This document shows, in pieces, positions 13,477-25,700 of a DNA stretch of 64,000 bases. The DNA comes from Paralvinella palmiformis. Taxonomy: Eukaryota; Annelida; Polychaeta; Terebellida; Alvinellidae. The stretch covers positions 215,834-279,833 of the forward strand of contig JAODUP010000552.1 in the NCBI GenBank assembly GCA_025642065.1. Reading direction: 5' to 3'. Every line of letters begins with the position of its first letter. Position 1 is the first letter of the stretch. The notes beneath the pieces are model-generated. The model searched no databases and was not told where the DNA came from. It worked only from the letters and a program-made list of their open reading frames with translations. The translations under genes and the position numbers were made by a program.

Positions 13477-14369
13477 CTTTATAAATGCCCTGAAAATGAA
13501 AAGCATTTTGAGTAAATAGAGTAAAAGTTATTTCAAATAGTAAACAAGATTTAAGGCCTTCCACAGACATATACATTGAAGCTGCCAATAAAAATGACAT
13601 GGAATTTAGGAATTACTTTTAGTTAATACAATAAGCAAAAGCTGCTCTAATCATTACAACATATTACGTGTACTGGTACAATGAAACATGACTCCATCAC
13701 TTTCCAGTATACAGTATTCTATATAAAATAATACCCTGGTGCTTGGTTTTTATAAGTCCATGACCATTAAAGGTACTATTTTGTTTTAAATCATATACTC
13801 CTCTAAAATTCAGTTAAATATATCAGTGTTTAAGAAACTGAACCAAATATTCCCTCAAAACCAGTTAAATCACTACCACTGTAGTACCAGTAATTATGAC
13901 AGAAACCAAATGTTTACAAATCCCTAAATGGATACCAGTAAGCAAGACACAAGTAGGGTAGTTGTATTGTAGTTTAAGCTCTTACCTTAATGACCATAAA
14001 GGTCAATCATTAAAACCAGAGTACACAGTAGGTTATAATACCACTTTACTGAGAGCTCTCCTATAACATATTTACCTGATTTGAGAATTATAGATAAATA
14101 GATAGATAGATATTTATTTCAAACTATGCCATTCATCAGTATCTACATGTGACTAATTCATAAGTTAAATAAATTAATGATACAGTTTGAGGTTACACTG
14201 AAGAAACATTCTGTGCATTGGTGCAACCCAAGTAAAACGATAAATAAACAGGTTGATGGCCTGTTTATATTACATGAAATAATATGCCTGGATCGCCAAT
14301 CCTAAATTAATATTGTATTGATTACCAGAAGCAATTAAGTATTGAACATCAAATGTGTTTATAATTCAG

Positions 14370-14370
<1 letters not shown>

Positions 14371-14406
<36 letters not shown>
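14371..14406 (+). repeat. AT microsatellite
   Basis: About 18 TA units. Confidence 0.9.
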
Positions 14407-14407
<1 letters not shown>

Positions 14408-14734
14408 CAGAATGAACTGGTTTCTACTAAAATCACACGAGCATGTATAGATAAACTTACCAACATTCCCACTAAGCATTAATAATAATATATTGAGATA
14501 TTTTAATCTAAGATTTAAAATATGCGTTTGTTTACAAAATGATCTGAGCTCAGACTACTTTCAGCTGTAATTATCTACATTCCAGTGTTTCATCCTCAGT
14601 CTATTCACAAAAACACTCTTCCTAGGTAAACATTTAGAGAAGAAGATCACATTCTATAATTCGATCCTGTCCAGAGTAAAGAAACACCAACATCACAGCT
14701 TGCAAATGAAGATCTAAGATCAATGTATTTGTTC

Positions 14735-14885
14735 CCCTTCATAGTCCATTCTTTGACAAGGTGAGGGGGCTTGTATGTCTCCACAGAGCTAAGCCAGTGG
14801 GAGCTTTGACTTCTGTGACAGACGTCAAAACTAGACTAGTGAATGGGTAGAGACTAAAGTAATATGGACTAAGGGTGATGTAACA
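14735..14885 (-). repeat. Dispersed repeat, copy 2 (inverted relative to 2885-3080)
   Basis: Minus-strand text CACCCTTAGTCCATATTAC..TAGTCT and ACAAGCCCCCTCACCTTGTC.AAGAATGGACTATGA matches copy 1. Confidence 0.5.
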
Positions 14886-15721
14886 CTAACAAAAGCCTTG
14901 AGTGCTGAAGTCAGATACTGACTTCAGCACTGTTCCCCACTGCACTCTAACAGACCACAGTACCATGTATCAACAGCTATAAGCAAACAAAAAGAAGAAA
15001 TGAATTTGTTTTTCCTACACTGATATCACATAAATAAAATTGTGACATCATATGAGATTTAGAGAATTTAAGGTTATTAGGATTTGGTTTCTTTCAAAAT
15101 ACTAATTCCCCAACTGTTGTTCACAAAAGATAATACAAAATGTATGTTTGATGTTGAAGTAGCTTAGCTTAGCATATATATATCATATGGGATTAAAGAA
15201 TTTAAGGTGATCAGAATAACCTATGATTTGATATAAATACAAGACAAAATCATAATATTTGTTTATCACCGTTAATACATATCTGACCCAATGATCCATA
15301 GCTCTTTATCAAGATGGCTGACCATGGTTTTTAATATTGTGGCAATAAAATTAAGATCCCAATAAATAATTTGAAAGTAATTTGTTATGCAATTATTATT
15401 TTATGTAATAATAACTCAAATATCATCTCATGATTGTCATGTTTATATAAGCTTACTTAATTATTATCTAGTTTAGTACTATAGATTCCATTTATCACAC
15501 ACACAGTTGCACTTCGTGTTGATCAATATACTCATACATAGTGATATAGGAAAATTAGCATATAAATTTTATATAATTATAACATATATTTATTAAATCA
15601 TAATAACTATCATTTATTAAAATGAAATAATATTACTGAAATTAATCTAATAGCAATATTGGGATTTAATTTCTTTTTAAAGGAACAGTTTACCTTCATT
15701 TCACATTTTCAGGACTAATAG

Positions 15722-15945
15722 CACAGTTAGTTAGAACATAGGACTCATAACCGAACAGTCGTGGGATTCGAGGCTCTGTGAGCAGCAATGCCATCATGTG
15801 GCGACTGGCTCACTCATCCATAACAAAAATGAGTACCTGACAGGACGCAATGGCTATGTGTTTGAGTAATACTTTGCGCCAATAAGAGCAGCTATCTAGC
15901 TGAATAGGGCGCTATATAAATGTCACATATTATTATTATTATATT
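15722..15945 (+). mobile_element. tRNA-derived SINE (family S1) nested in a MITE
   Basis: A-box-like TAGCACAGTTAGTTAGAACA and B-box GTGGGATTCGAGGC, body with GGGCGCTATATAAATGTC and an ATT-repeat tail. Confidence 0.6.
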
Positions 15946-16308
15946 ATAATGTAAACATGTTCACACAAATCATAAATGATGTCAAAATATGATCATAGTC
16001 AAGCACATTAAATAATCCAGTTCAGATTGCTGGTGATTGAACAATAAATGGTCTGTGTTAACATTTTGAAGCCAGACATACGTATACCTGATGCTCTTGA
16101 AGACTGATACAACTTTACTCAAGCATTTGCATGACATAGTTATAACATTGTTAACAGATGTCAGCCAAGTATATAATTTGAGAACAAAAACATATTTCTG
16201 AATATTACAGTATAGTTGATCCAAACAACTCCATATGTTACTCAAATGGTGAAAGAAACTATAAAGTTAAATTCCTTATGAAGACAGTATTGTACTCTTC
16301 TAACACAA

Positions 16309-16432
16309 ACTGTGGTCTAGCAGTAGCATGTTGGACCCCAGATCATTACCTTTGAAGGTCGCTCGACCCATTTGACCCACCATGTGCCAAAAAGTGGCCG
16401 TAAAACACCAATCATCATCATCTAACACAAAC
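16309..16432 (+). mobile_element. SINE family S2, internal deletion
   Basis: Head TGTGGTCTAGCAGTAGCATG joined to CATTACCTTTGAAGGTCGCTCGACC and an ATC-rich tail. Compared with 59217-59400 the B-box part is missing. Confidence 0.55.
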
Positions 16433-18148
16433 TGACAAAGTATCTACCAAGCTGTCAGATTAACATAAATGAATCAACCACTGCATCAGTTAGCAGTAGT
16501 CAGCAGGTTGAACCCAGAGGTGGATAAGATCATGAGGATGGCTAAGCCAGAGCATCCCTGTGACCTGATCTGGATCCAGATGGCTAGATGAACCTTTTGC
16601 CAGTTTACATAAGAGCACACGACCTTTCTACTTCCAGTCATACAATCTTGCATTCAATGAAGCTGTAATGATGACCCTCCAGTAATTTTGATTATTTCCT
16701 ATAACTATGAATGACTTTAGGTATAGTTTGTGTTTATTATTGGGAGATATAATGGAGTTACTTTTATAAGCATTACATGTTAAAATCATATTATCTGAGA
16801 GTCAACTAACTGTTTAATATATTATCTCCCACCATTATTTACTTTCAAAAGTATGTCGGCCGATGACTTGCAAGTAGCATTCCAGAAATCAACTGGAACT
16901 TCTGATCCAATCTTAATAATCTACTGTCCTAATCCTATATGGCACAATTAGTCTTAAGGCACAGAATTTTTGTCTGTTAAGTGTCAGTTTCCCATTTTTA
17001 TGAGTACATACTATTTCTTAAATAGATGAAATTTATGAATACATCTAAAATAAATCTGATACCTGTCTGAAGGTAAAGTTTATATAATTAGTATGCAGTG
17101 CTGAAACAGTAACTCACAGAGCTATGTTTACATGTATGGAGCAATAGGTTTTGGATGTCTCACCCCCGGTAAAATGAGACACCACGCCCTCATGGACATT
17201 TCACCCTGATTGAAAATATTATTTATTTATTTATTTATTAACCTCCATGATTGGAGAAGGAACAAACATGCAAACAACAGTTATTATATCTAACGGGGGC
17301 GGGGTTGGTCTAGTCTTCAATTGGATATTTATTAAATACGTTTCTGGACTCACTTTCACCTGATTGAACTAATGTAATGTTCATTTCCCGTTGGCATTAT
17401 TGGTGAACAAAATATACTATACTATGACTATTATTAGACTTAAATTCAGACCAGGCACGTATACTGGCTGTCTGGGACAAGTTTACCGCTGGAAATTTAA
17501 CTACCACAGAAATACTCAGAGATGTTAGTCAGATCTACTCGCTGATAAATATGCCTATTATTTGTTTCATGTTCATCCGTAGTATATTTATATTGCTAAT
17601 TGTCTTATGTTTTATCCAGCGCGTATTTGTATTATATTTCTGTTTTATATTTTGCATATAAATGTATTATATTGGCCCATTGTTAATATTAGTGTTTTGT
17701 GTACAAATAAATATCAATGTCATGTTAATTGTAATCAATCACAAAACAGCCACACATTAAACAAAGAACTGTTCAAACCAATAAAAGAAAATACATTTAT
17801 ATATACACGTAATATCAATATTTGTGTCAATAGTTACTATTATTGTTAGAAACATTATAAACACACATGCTGATAACATTTAGCCTCAAACATTTAATAT
17901 AAAAGAAAAATTTTATTATCGAGGGCAGTGTCCATTTTTGCGAAGGCGACGTGTCCATTAAGGCGAACTTGTATAGGGGGGGCGAGGTGTCCAGTAACCC
18001 AGTATATGGGATGATTAAATACATTTGAAATGATTTATTAAAAACAGAAAATTAAATGTATGTCTTAGTTTAAGAAGATGACACCAGACTCAGGTTAGAA
18101 TAGTTCACACTTGAATAAGTGAGACATGTAGTATGTCAGATATGTTAA

Positions 18149-18783
18149 AGGGACAGTCCACCCTCAGAAAATATTTTTTAAATATGTAATGCTTAGAACA
18201 GTAACCAAAAATTTCACAATAATAATCACAAAATGTACCTAATATCATAAACATAGGGAAATAATCCAAATTACTGGAGGGCCGCCATTACGGCTGCACC
18301 GGAAGCCAGATTCAAAGGTGGGAAAGAGCAAACTGAAATGCTGTGACAATTTCTGTACTGATGCAGATAATAGTTTCTCTTGAGCATTAATATCTGAGCC
18401 ATTTGAATCATCTTCCTCTTGTCAGGTTCCTTCTGGCTCAAACTGATATGGTTGTATGTCATTCATAACATAATTTTCACAACGCAGTTGTGTTATGTTG
18501 TGGAATAATTCTTTGCTCCCACTTGTTTACATGCTTTTGTATGGGCTCTATAGTCTTCAGGTCAACAGGATGCGTTGAAGTGACGTCAGCATTCAGGAAG
18601 TTCCAGTCTCTGTCTAGCTTCAAAATGGTGGCACCCACAGGCCATTAAAAGTTAATTAATAAGCACTTTGAACTGGATTATTTAATATGTGGATGATCAT
18701 TTACACATTTTGACATTATTTATGATATTTGTGAGAATAGCTTTATTAGTCATCAAACAAAATTCTGAGGGTGGACTATCCCT
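18149..18783 (+). mobile_element. TTAA-flanked MITE, best preserved copy
   Basis: TTAA at 18145-18148 and 18784-18787 flank a 635-bp element with inverted ends AGGGACAGTCCACCCTCAG and CTGAGGGTGGACTATCCCT. Internal text (AAATTACTGGAGGGCC.CCATTA, TGACGTCAGCATTCAGGA) is shared with the other copies. No coding capacity. Confidence 0.8.
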
Positions 18784-19311
18784 TTAAATGTTTACACACC
18801 AATATCAATGACACTATTTTGTTCTAAATCACTAAAAAGTGAAACCCCAAAACCACCAAAGTAAAGGCAAATTTAGTTTATATCTAAATCTAATTAAAAT
18901 TTTATATCTGGATCCAGTGACTGAGTCAGTGAGTGAGTAGCCGCACGTGGTTTGATAAATTTGATTGGATACTGATATTCAAGACATCACATGTAGACAT
19001 TGTAGTAGATCTAGATGACAGATGTACATTTATTATCCAGTGATAGACTATATAAATATTATAGCATTATAAATTATAATAATATACTAAATTAGAAATG
19101 AATATAAATTCAATAATTAGAGTCTGACTAGACTCTAGATCCAAAATAAAATTAACAAAATGTCAAACTCAAACCGACAAACGACTTATTTTTAATAATA
19201 AATAAATAACAGACCTAAAGACTTAACTTTTTATCAGACCCTTACAAAATAAACTACAAATAAATCTATTAATCTAAAAGGCAGAACACACATATAATTT
19301 TAGTTACTTAC

Positions 19312-19450
19312 CATACATAACACACTAGATAATAGTGATCACGTAAGCTGAAAACATAATAGATCTAGATATACGTTGTTTATTTTCCTCCAACAATAGC
19401 TAGTCACATGATTTAGCGGACTATAACGGTAATAACCTCCAAAACTGGTT
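19312..19450 (-). promoter_or_regulatory. Possible 5' non-coding exon and promoter of the mucolipin gene
   Basis: The first coding exon of mucolipin begins at a splice acceptor (13490), so an upstream untranslated exon must exist. A near-perfect minus-strand donor (TATG|gtaagtaa) lies at 19312/19311. Upstream in the minus sense are TCACGTAA (19339-19346) and TCACATGA (19404-19411); the latter is the M-box form bound by MITF/TFE factors, which control lysosomal genes in vertebrates. The assignment is inference: no transcript evidence, and the distance to the coding exon is about 5.8 kb. Confidence 0.25.
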
Positions 19451-19773
19451 ATTAATATATTTACGAAAAACTGTTTATATATTTAAATGGAGCAATTACT
19501 GAATTAGGAAACCTTGGTCATGTTTGATTATTATTAATATGAAATTTAGTAAACTTAAGTATTCATTATTAGATAAACAGGCACTTAATATATATAGTTA
19601 GCTAATGGACCAAGGCGACGGAAGTGCGTTACGTCAGTTTTCCCCTTCTCAGTTGTGAGTAGAAGATTTGAGATTGACATGTAGGACAGCTGATAATCTC
19701 TCATATCATAAGAATTGTGCAAATTATGACTAAAGCATGACATTTCTACCAGTGTTAGTACATGCCATAAGCT

Positions 19774-22629
19774 TCATTTTCAGATCGGAAGGTAAGACAG
19801 ATTTGACCTCTGAGGACTGTGAGAGGTCAATGGCCTCAAAGTATCTGAGTATTGATGTTTGGCGTCATTGATTAATGGTAAACATGTTTATGATGTACAG
19901 ACCATGCATTTGTGTTACAGTAAAAGTGCCTACATATTCCAGAGCATTGGTAATTATTTACAGGTGTCTAACTTTGACCTCTGAAGACAGTGAGAGGTCA
20001 ATCACCTCAAAATATCAAATATTTATGCCAATGGATGCAAACTGTGGTGGCTGGTACTAACACAACTGTTGTTCTTGTGTGTTGCAGGATCCATGCCTGG
20101 TGGTCGAAGCGAAGATACAAGCAGTCCATACCTGATCGTCACTATGGTAAAGCGTCATATCCTCATAGACCCAACCCAGCCCTCCACGTCCAATCAATCA
20201 AGACCACCGCGAAGAACTAAGTGGGAACTTTGTATTCTTTGCCAAGCAGAGACGGGTGAACCTTTGCAGTGCCCACTAAGATATACCATGAAACTGAGTG
20301 GTGTTGCCTATGCATCATTGACAGAAGACCTCGTCCAGTTCATGGGACTTCGCTACATGCCAATGGAACTCAACGTGAACAGACTGGATGATGGTGATGG
20401 CGTAGAAGCTACCTTGAGGAGACACATTGCTCAGTGGCACAAGAAATGTTTAAAGTTTAAATTTTTTTTTGCCAAGCAGAGCAAAGCAGAATCAGCTTCA
20501 GGACAACAATCTAGTACCGGTACTCCAACCATGCGCACACGATCAGCAGCTGCCCACAAGCTTCCACAGTCAACCGAGCCTATCTGTTTCTTCTGCAATA
20601 AACCAGCTGGCACTGGAGACTTGCACCAAACAGCTACAATGGAAATTGACAAGAACGTTCGGAGATGTGGCACTGAATTGGGGGACACTGAACTGCTGGC
20701 CAAACTGTCTGCGAGAGACATGTTTGCCATCGAGGCAAAATACCATCGCAACTGTCTCATAGACGTGGCTAACCTCTACAATACGAGACTGTAGCAGCTG
20801 GGTGCCATGGTAACTAACAAAATACACACAACTAGACTGAAGAACAGACTTCTTTCTGTGCTTCCTGATCTGAGAGCCCATTCTCAGGGCCGAGACACAA
20901 TTCTCTTGTTCGAGAAAGATATAGGTCCCGCCGTGACGAAGGCCTGTGATCATAACAGTGATGCCATGCACCTAGGAAGAGCAGCATAGGTAGTCCGTAG
21001 ATAAATGTTTGAGATTAGATTTCCCTTTGACGGTGCGTACCTAGCTGATTCCCTGAAATATTCTGTGACACCATCCCTCCTTGTTCTAGTGAACATGATC
21101 CCCGATAGGACGAACATCAAACACCAGACTCAGTTGGCCAACACAAGCACCACAATTGCTTCTCTTACACTATCGCAACTATTGGTGTTTAACAGTGTTA
21201 AGCATGCACGCAGCGTTGAGTCAACATCAGTGCGCCACAGCCGCGAGAGAGTAACCCCATTCCCACTCTACTTGACCCTCAAGATTCACGCTGTGACCAG
21301 GAGCAGAAGTCTGATTGACATGCATGCAGTTGAGGAATGTTCAGCCTAGGGATGTGTGTGTCATATGATATATTACTACATCTCACAGCAGATATTGCCA
21401 ATGGTGTCTGCTAGCGCTTCAACATGGAATAAGTAGTTTTCCATCCCAGGCTGTGCCAGGGACTGTTCACTACTGGGTCTATCGATAATATTGGCCATAA
21501 CCCCAGCTCTGCGACGGTCAAGGATTCTTTTCTTGGCGCTGGTATCTCCCTAATGCAACATCAATCACACACGGATGGCGGACTCGGCCGTGGTGTATTG
21601 GTGCTTGGGCAAGACATCTCTACCGCCTAGTCGGTAATACCCCTGTCATCAGTGTACGCAAGTGTGTCACTTACTGCCATGAAGACTTTACTGCACCCAC
21701 TCTACAACGTCCTGCAAGACATCCCGACCTCCTGGCTGCTGAGGCTGCCGTACAAGAAGAGTATGGGTGGCTGAGGACAGTGACGACAGCTCTACAGAAG
21801 CAATCAATAGATGAATGGGTGTCATGGCCTGGCTACCATGCCGATGTCCAGCAAGCAGTGATCCCACCTGCCGCGATCAATGCACTGTTATCTGTTGGTA
21901 GACAGGGCACACTCAGTGGCAGTGATAAGACATTCCATGGCCATCGTTAAGGCAGTAATTCAGCACGTGAACAAGTACCTGTACTTGTTGCTGATCAGTC
22001 ACTCTTCGCCCTTGCCAAGGAAATACAGTGGGCCTAGCCAGCCGCACAAATCTAGGGCCCTAGATAACATTCCCTCAACACAGGCAGCACTCCAGCAACG
22101 CATCAAGCGTGCATCTCTCCAGACCAACTGCTGGAACCAAACTCTGGTCCTGAATCCTGAGTTACCAAGCCCATCTGACTGGGACTGGACAAAGAAGGCC
22201 TGGACAAAATCTTGCCACGAACTGATCCACTGTAACTGCAAGAAGGGGTATACCGGCCGCTGCAAGTGCACCAAGGCTGCATTCAAGTGCACTGCATTAT
22301 GTGCATGTTCGGGAGACTGTTAGGTGCAATCAGACAACTTGACATTTATGCGCCTATATGGATAATGCGTCTGTATTATATGTACCGGTATGTACTATTC
22401 ATGTGTCTGAGGTCACTGACCTCACTGTACTTTAAGCTTATAGCCTTTGTTCAGTGCACATTAAAAATTAAAGTGCAGCAGATAATCATAACATACCTTT
22501 CTAATGATTCCCAAAACAGACAAACTGCATCAGATTCGTGAAAAGATGTCAATTTCAATGTAATTGAGGTCATTGACCCCTCACGGTCCTCAGAGGTCAA
22601 ATCTGGCTTACCATCCGATCTTAAAATGA
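19774..22629 (+). mobile_element. Decayed DNA transposon with 66-bp TIRs and an internal CXC-domain gene
   Basis: Terminal inverted repeats 19774-19839 and 22564-22629 match at about 60 of 66 positions (shared core AGATCGGA..GGTAAG and TTTGACCTCTGAGGAC). A related subterminal copy of the GACCTCTGA..GTGAGAGGTCAA motif sits at 19973-20010, and a GAGGTCA-type inverted motif lies near 22410-22436. Between the repeats is a broken plus-strand gene (see 20095-22323). No clear target-site duplication was found. The right end abuts a minus-strand SINE (22632-22752). Superfamily not recognised: the internal protein is known to me as a family of uncharacterised invertebrate proteins, not as a named transposase. 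Confidence 0.7.
20095..22323 (+). pseudogene. Broken uncharacterised protein with C-terminal tesmin/TSO1-like CXC motif
   Basis: Function unknown. The frame opening at 20095 (MPGGRSEDTS, after an acceptor-like tgttgcag) runs to 21349 interrupted only by three stops: TAG 20792-20794, TAG 20987-20989, TAA 21002-21004. Its N-terminal part has Cys/His pairs (CILCQAE, WHKKCLKF, CFFCNKPA, YHRNCL) that look like metal-binding knuckles. From 21350 the similarity continues in shifting frames (pieces such as DNIGHNP, SLMQHQSH, ISVRKCVTYCHEDF, EEYGWLRTVTTALQKQSIDEW, DRAHSVAVIRHSM). A middle block appears deleted, and it ends with HCNCKKGYTGRCKCTKAAFKCTALCACSGDC (to 22323), the spaced-cysteine pattern of tesmin/TSO1 CXC DNA-binding domains. 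This layout recurs in many marine-invertebrate predicted proteins from memory; I know no name. Position inside TIRs suggests it is, or was, the element's own protein. Confidence 0.6.
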
Positions 22630-22631
22630 CC

Positions 22632-22752
22632 CTCAAAGGTAATGAAGCGAAGTCAAAGACGTAACACCCTTCAGATATGCCCACGCCTAGATTCGAACTC
22701 AGGTGGTAGTGATCTGTGATCCAACGTGCTACCAGTTAGACCACGGAAGTGC
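22632..22752 (-). mobile_element. SINE family S2, minus strand, cut at the transposon boundary
   Basis: Minus-strand text has A box TGGTCTAACTGGTAGCACG, B box GAGTTCGAATCTAGG, then CTTTGACTTCGCTTCATTACC; the match to 59217-59400 stops at the right TIR of the 19774-22629 element. Confidence 0.6.
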
Positions 22753-25700
22753 CCTTACTTTATTTTAAATGAAGTTATGTGATAGGGAAGAGGGAAATAC
22801 TCGCATTCAGACCCAGTGTGTTGACTTATCAATTAAGCTTATACCAACACAAACAAATATCAGCTAATTGGCTATTTTCGACCTATCTCAGTAATCGGCC
22901 TATGGGTATTTGGAGCAAATCTCGCGTGATTTCAGATTGTTTGTAAACATAGACACATGCCAGGAACATTGGATACAATCTAAATTAATCAGTAAACAAA
23001 ATCGTCAACCAGTTCCAATGTCATCATGATGCCAAAGCAAGCTGCACTAAATTTATTGATGAATGTTGCATTGTACCTCGACTATGAGCTTGTCCAACCC
23101 CTGTACTAGTGCGCTACTGAGCTCGATTCTTTTCGAGGATAATGGCCTTACAGAAGTTTGTAATTATTATTAATAATAAAATATTGAAACAAGCGGCTCG
23201 TCATACCGAAAATAGGGATGAGGCTTTGTGTGTTATGTACGGAATGTGATTTTGTTGTGTTGTTATGCCTCGGTTTTCAATGATCGATGGATGTTTTTTT
23301 AAATTTATTTATTGCTTTATATTCGTTTTCAACGGATATAATATAAGAAAATAATGCCACAAAATAAGATAATAACTGAAGATAGGGTTTAACTGAACAT
23401 AGTGACCTTTTTTCGCGAATGGTTCAAAGTGGTAGGGCTTGATAACCTCGTCAAAATTTACTTCAGAATCTGACATTTTGTCTGTCAACTAGTCAGGATG
23501 TTTGTAAACAAAGCTGTGGCACTACATGATGTTTGTCAAAGATGACGTCATACGATAATCCCTAGCGATCATAGTAAACACTAGCATTGGCTCGTGAAAG
23601 TTTCAGGAATTAAGGATTTAGGGAACATTTAATGGAAATATGAGAGCTGGTGGTTAGAAATGTTTTGGGTGCATCTGAAAGGAAATAAAATAATTGTTTG
23701 CTGCGTTATATTTACTTCGAAATATGATATTTCTTTTGCCGTTACCTTTAACATAAACAAAACTAAGACTGCTTTAACTAATTATCTCTAGCTCTCTCTT
23801 CGATAAATAATTACTTTTTCCACCCAGAGGAACTATTTTGATTCTCAGAGGCTGACAAATACGACAACACCATGTAACAAGTGTCTGACATTTAAACACA
23901 GCATGTGGTGTTGCTGCTCACTGATGGATGAATTTGCTATGAACAACAGTCAGTATTGTCTACCGTACTAAAGTGTAATAGGACTTTTTACTCAATGATT
24001 TACACCTCTATGTAATGTATGCCACTTATATGTTGTAATAATATGTATGTATGTTGTAATCATATGTTGTAGTGGCCGACTGCCATGAGTGTACACATCA
24101 GTCTATGTATCTTGAGAATAAACAGTTCTGTTGCACCGTTCTAAGATGACCATTGTGCTTTTGAGTATGTGCACCTAAATATAACACAATAAAACACTCC
24201 AGTTAACTGAATTAGTATTTGATTAAACACATCCACTCTTTAACAAATCACTCATAAAAGGACGCACACGTATCAACTTACTAAGTGTCGCTTTATCCAC
24301 GAAAACAATTCTATTAAAATAAAATGTTCATTGTATATCCAAATTATTTAGTTTTCGCTGTTATTTCAGATCCAGTTATAAATTGTACATTCCACATTAT
24401 TTTCTATTACAAAAATGTCGATTACGGCGGTGTTTGAAAGCAAAGTGGGGCGAAGTCTTCAATTAAGATCGTTTCGAAGTATTAAAGAAATTAGTGGGGC
24501 GAAGTCTCTAAAAACCGGACCAAGTCTCGTGACTTAGTAGGACAGAGTCTCCAAGACCGAAACATCAGGAAGGAAGATGTTGTAAAACAACGTTTGGCTT
24601 GTTTGTTACATTACACTGTTTTTACAGAATTGCGAGCCTTCGGCGATAACCCAAATGATGGCGAAGTGCCCCTTCGATTGAGGAGTTCTGAATGATCTGG
24701 TTGTTAAATGCAAATAAGACTGAATTTGTCATCGTTGAGGAACATCACATCATATTAAAGCTACTTGGCCTGTCAGGACACAGATCTCAGTCGACCTCAA
24801 AAATACTACAATCAGCTCGTGTTTACAAGTTCTTCTCCTTGCTGGACGGTTTGTCGCGAATCGTTGACATTTGCCCCAAGACGTCTGATGAAACTAAAGT
24901 TATTTACAATATTTAGTATTGTTTGTTTCATTTGATCTTAATCGCAAACTAAATATTTGATAATATGAGATTATCAGTGATATATAAACACTTCTCTAGA
25001 GAAAGGCGTTTATAGGTCATTAAGGGGAGTTCATTTAGTAGATAATTAAGTTAAACTATTAAATGGCGCTATCAATGGAAGCATTCATGGATCAAAGTCC
25101 TATCCTGGACTTTCTACTGTGGAGCAGATGTCGTAGTCAACATTTCTACAGGGGGTTCTCTTGGCGGTGGTTGTATTATCCTGCCGAACATTTCTGCTGG
25201 GGGGGGAGTTCTACCCATCCATTTTTTGAACTGGGATTGGACATATCCGCATCCCGTTTGCCGCAACGCTGCAAGACGAGTTCGAGCGCCCCCAGCTGGC
25301 GGAGAATGACTTGATCAGCTTCTAGGTGGACAGTCGGTCTCGACGACATCTGGATGGATTTGATTCATCTCTCTCGGTTAAGACTAAACAGGATGTCCTT
25401 AGATTTGCTCAATTTAATTCACAGCGACGCCGACTGTGATACGCTTTTCTTTCTTCACGGTGCGAAGGTGCACAGATTGTCAGAGGTGTGCGAACACAAT
25501 CACTGCCATGGCTTCCTCTTTCACTCCGTGAGACAAATCATGCTACTTCCCCATACAAGGAACACTGCATCTGTTGACAATTTGTAAGGATGTTTTGCAG
25601 ATCTTGTTGATTTTTTCTCATGAGCTTACAGATGCCCATGTCGACAGCTTTTTAGCTGTTACAGTACACCTAGAATTGTTTTCATTGACATAAATACTGA

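Larger units (their letters stand above)
15681..16813 (-). mobile_element. TTAA MITE copy enlarged by nested SINE insertions
   Basis: Left end AGGAACAGTTTACCTTCA follows TTAA (15677-15680); the right end CTGAGAGTCAACTAACTG reaches TTAA near 16814. The core of the family resumes at about 15946 and again after 16432, interrupted by SINE copies at 15722-15945 and 16309-16432. Confidence 0.65.
13490..19311. other. Upstream region or first intron of mucolipin
   Basis: No coding exon was recognised. It contains the 14735 repeat, an AT microsatellite, a perfect hairpin at 14901-14931, two TTAA MITEs and nested SINEs, all listed separately; the rest is A+T-rich unique sequence. Confidence 0.5.

Noticed and set aside
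20431..20971. Minus-strand frames of 97-133 codons
   Set aside because: Antisense of the CXC element gene, which has the recognisable Cys/His motifs on the plus strand.
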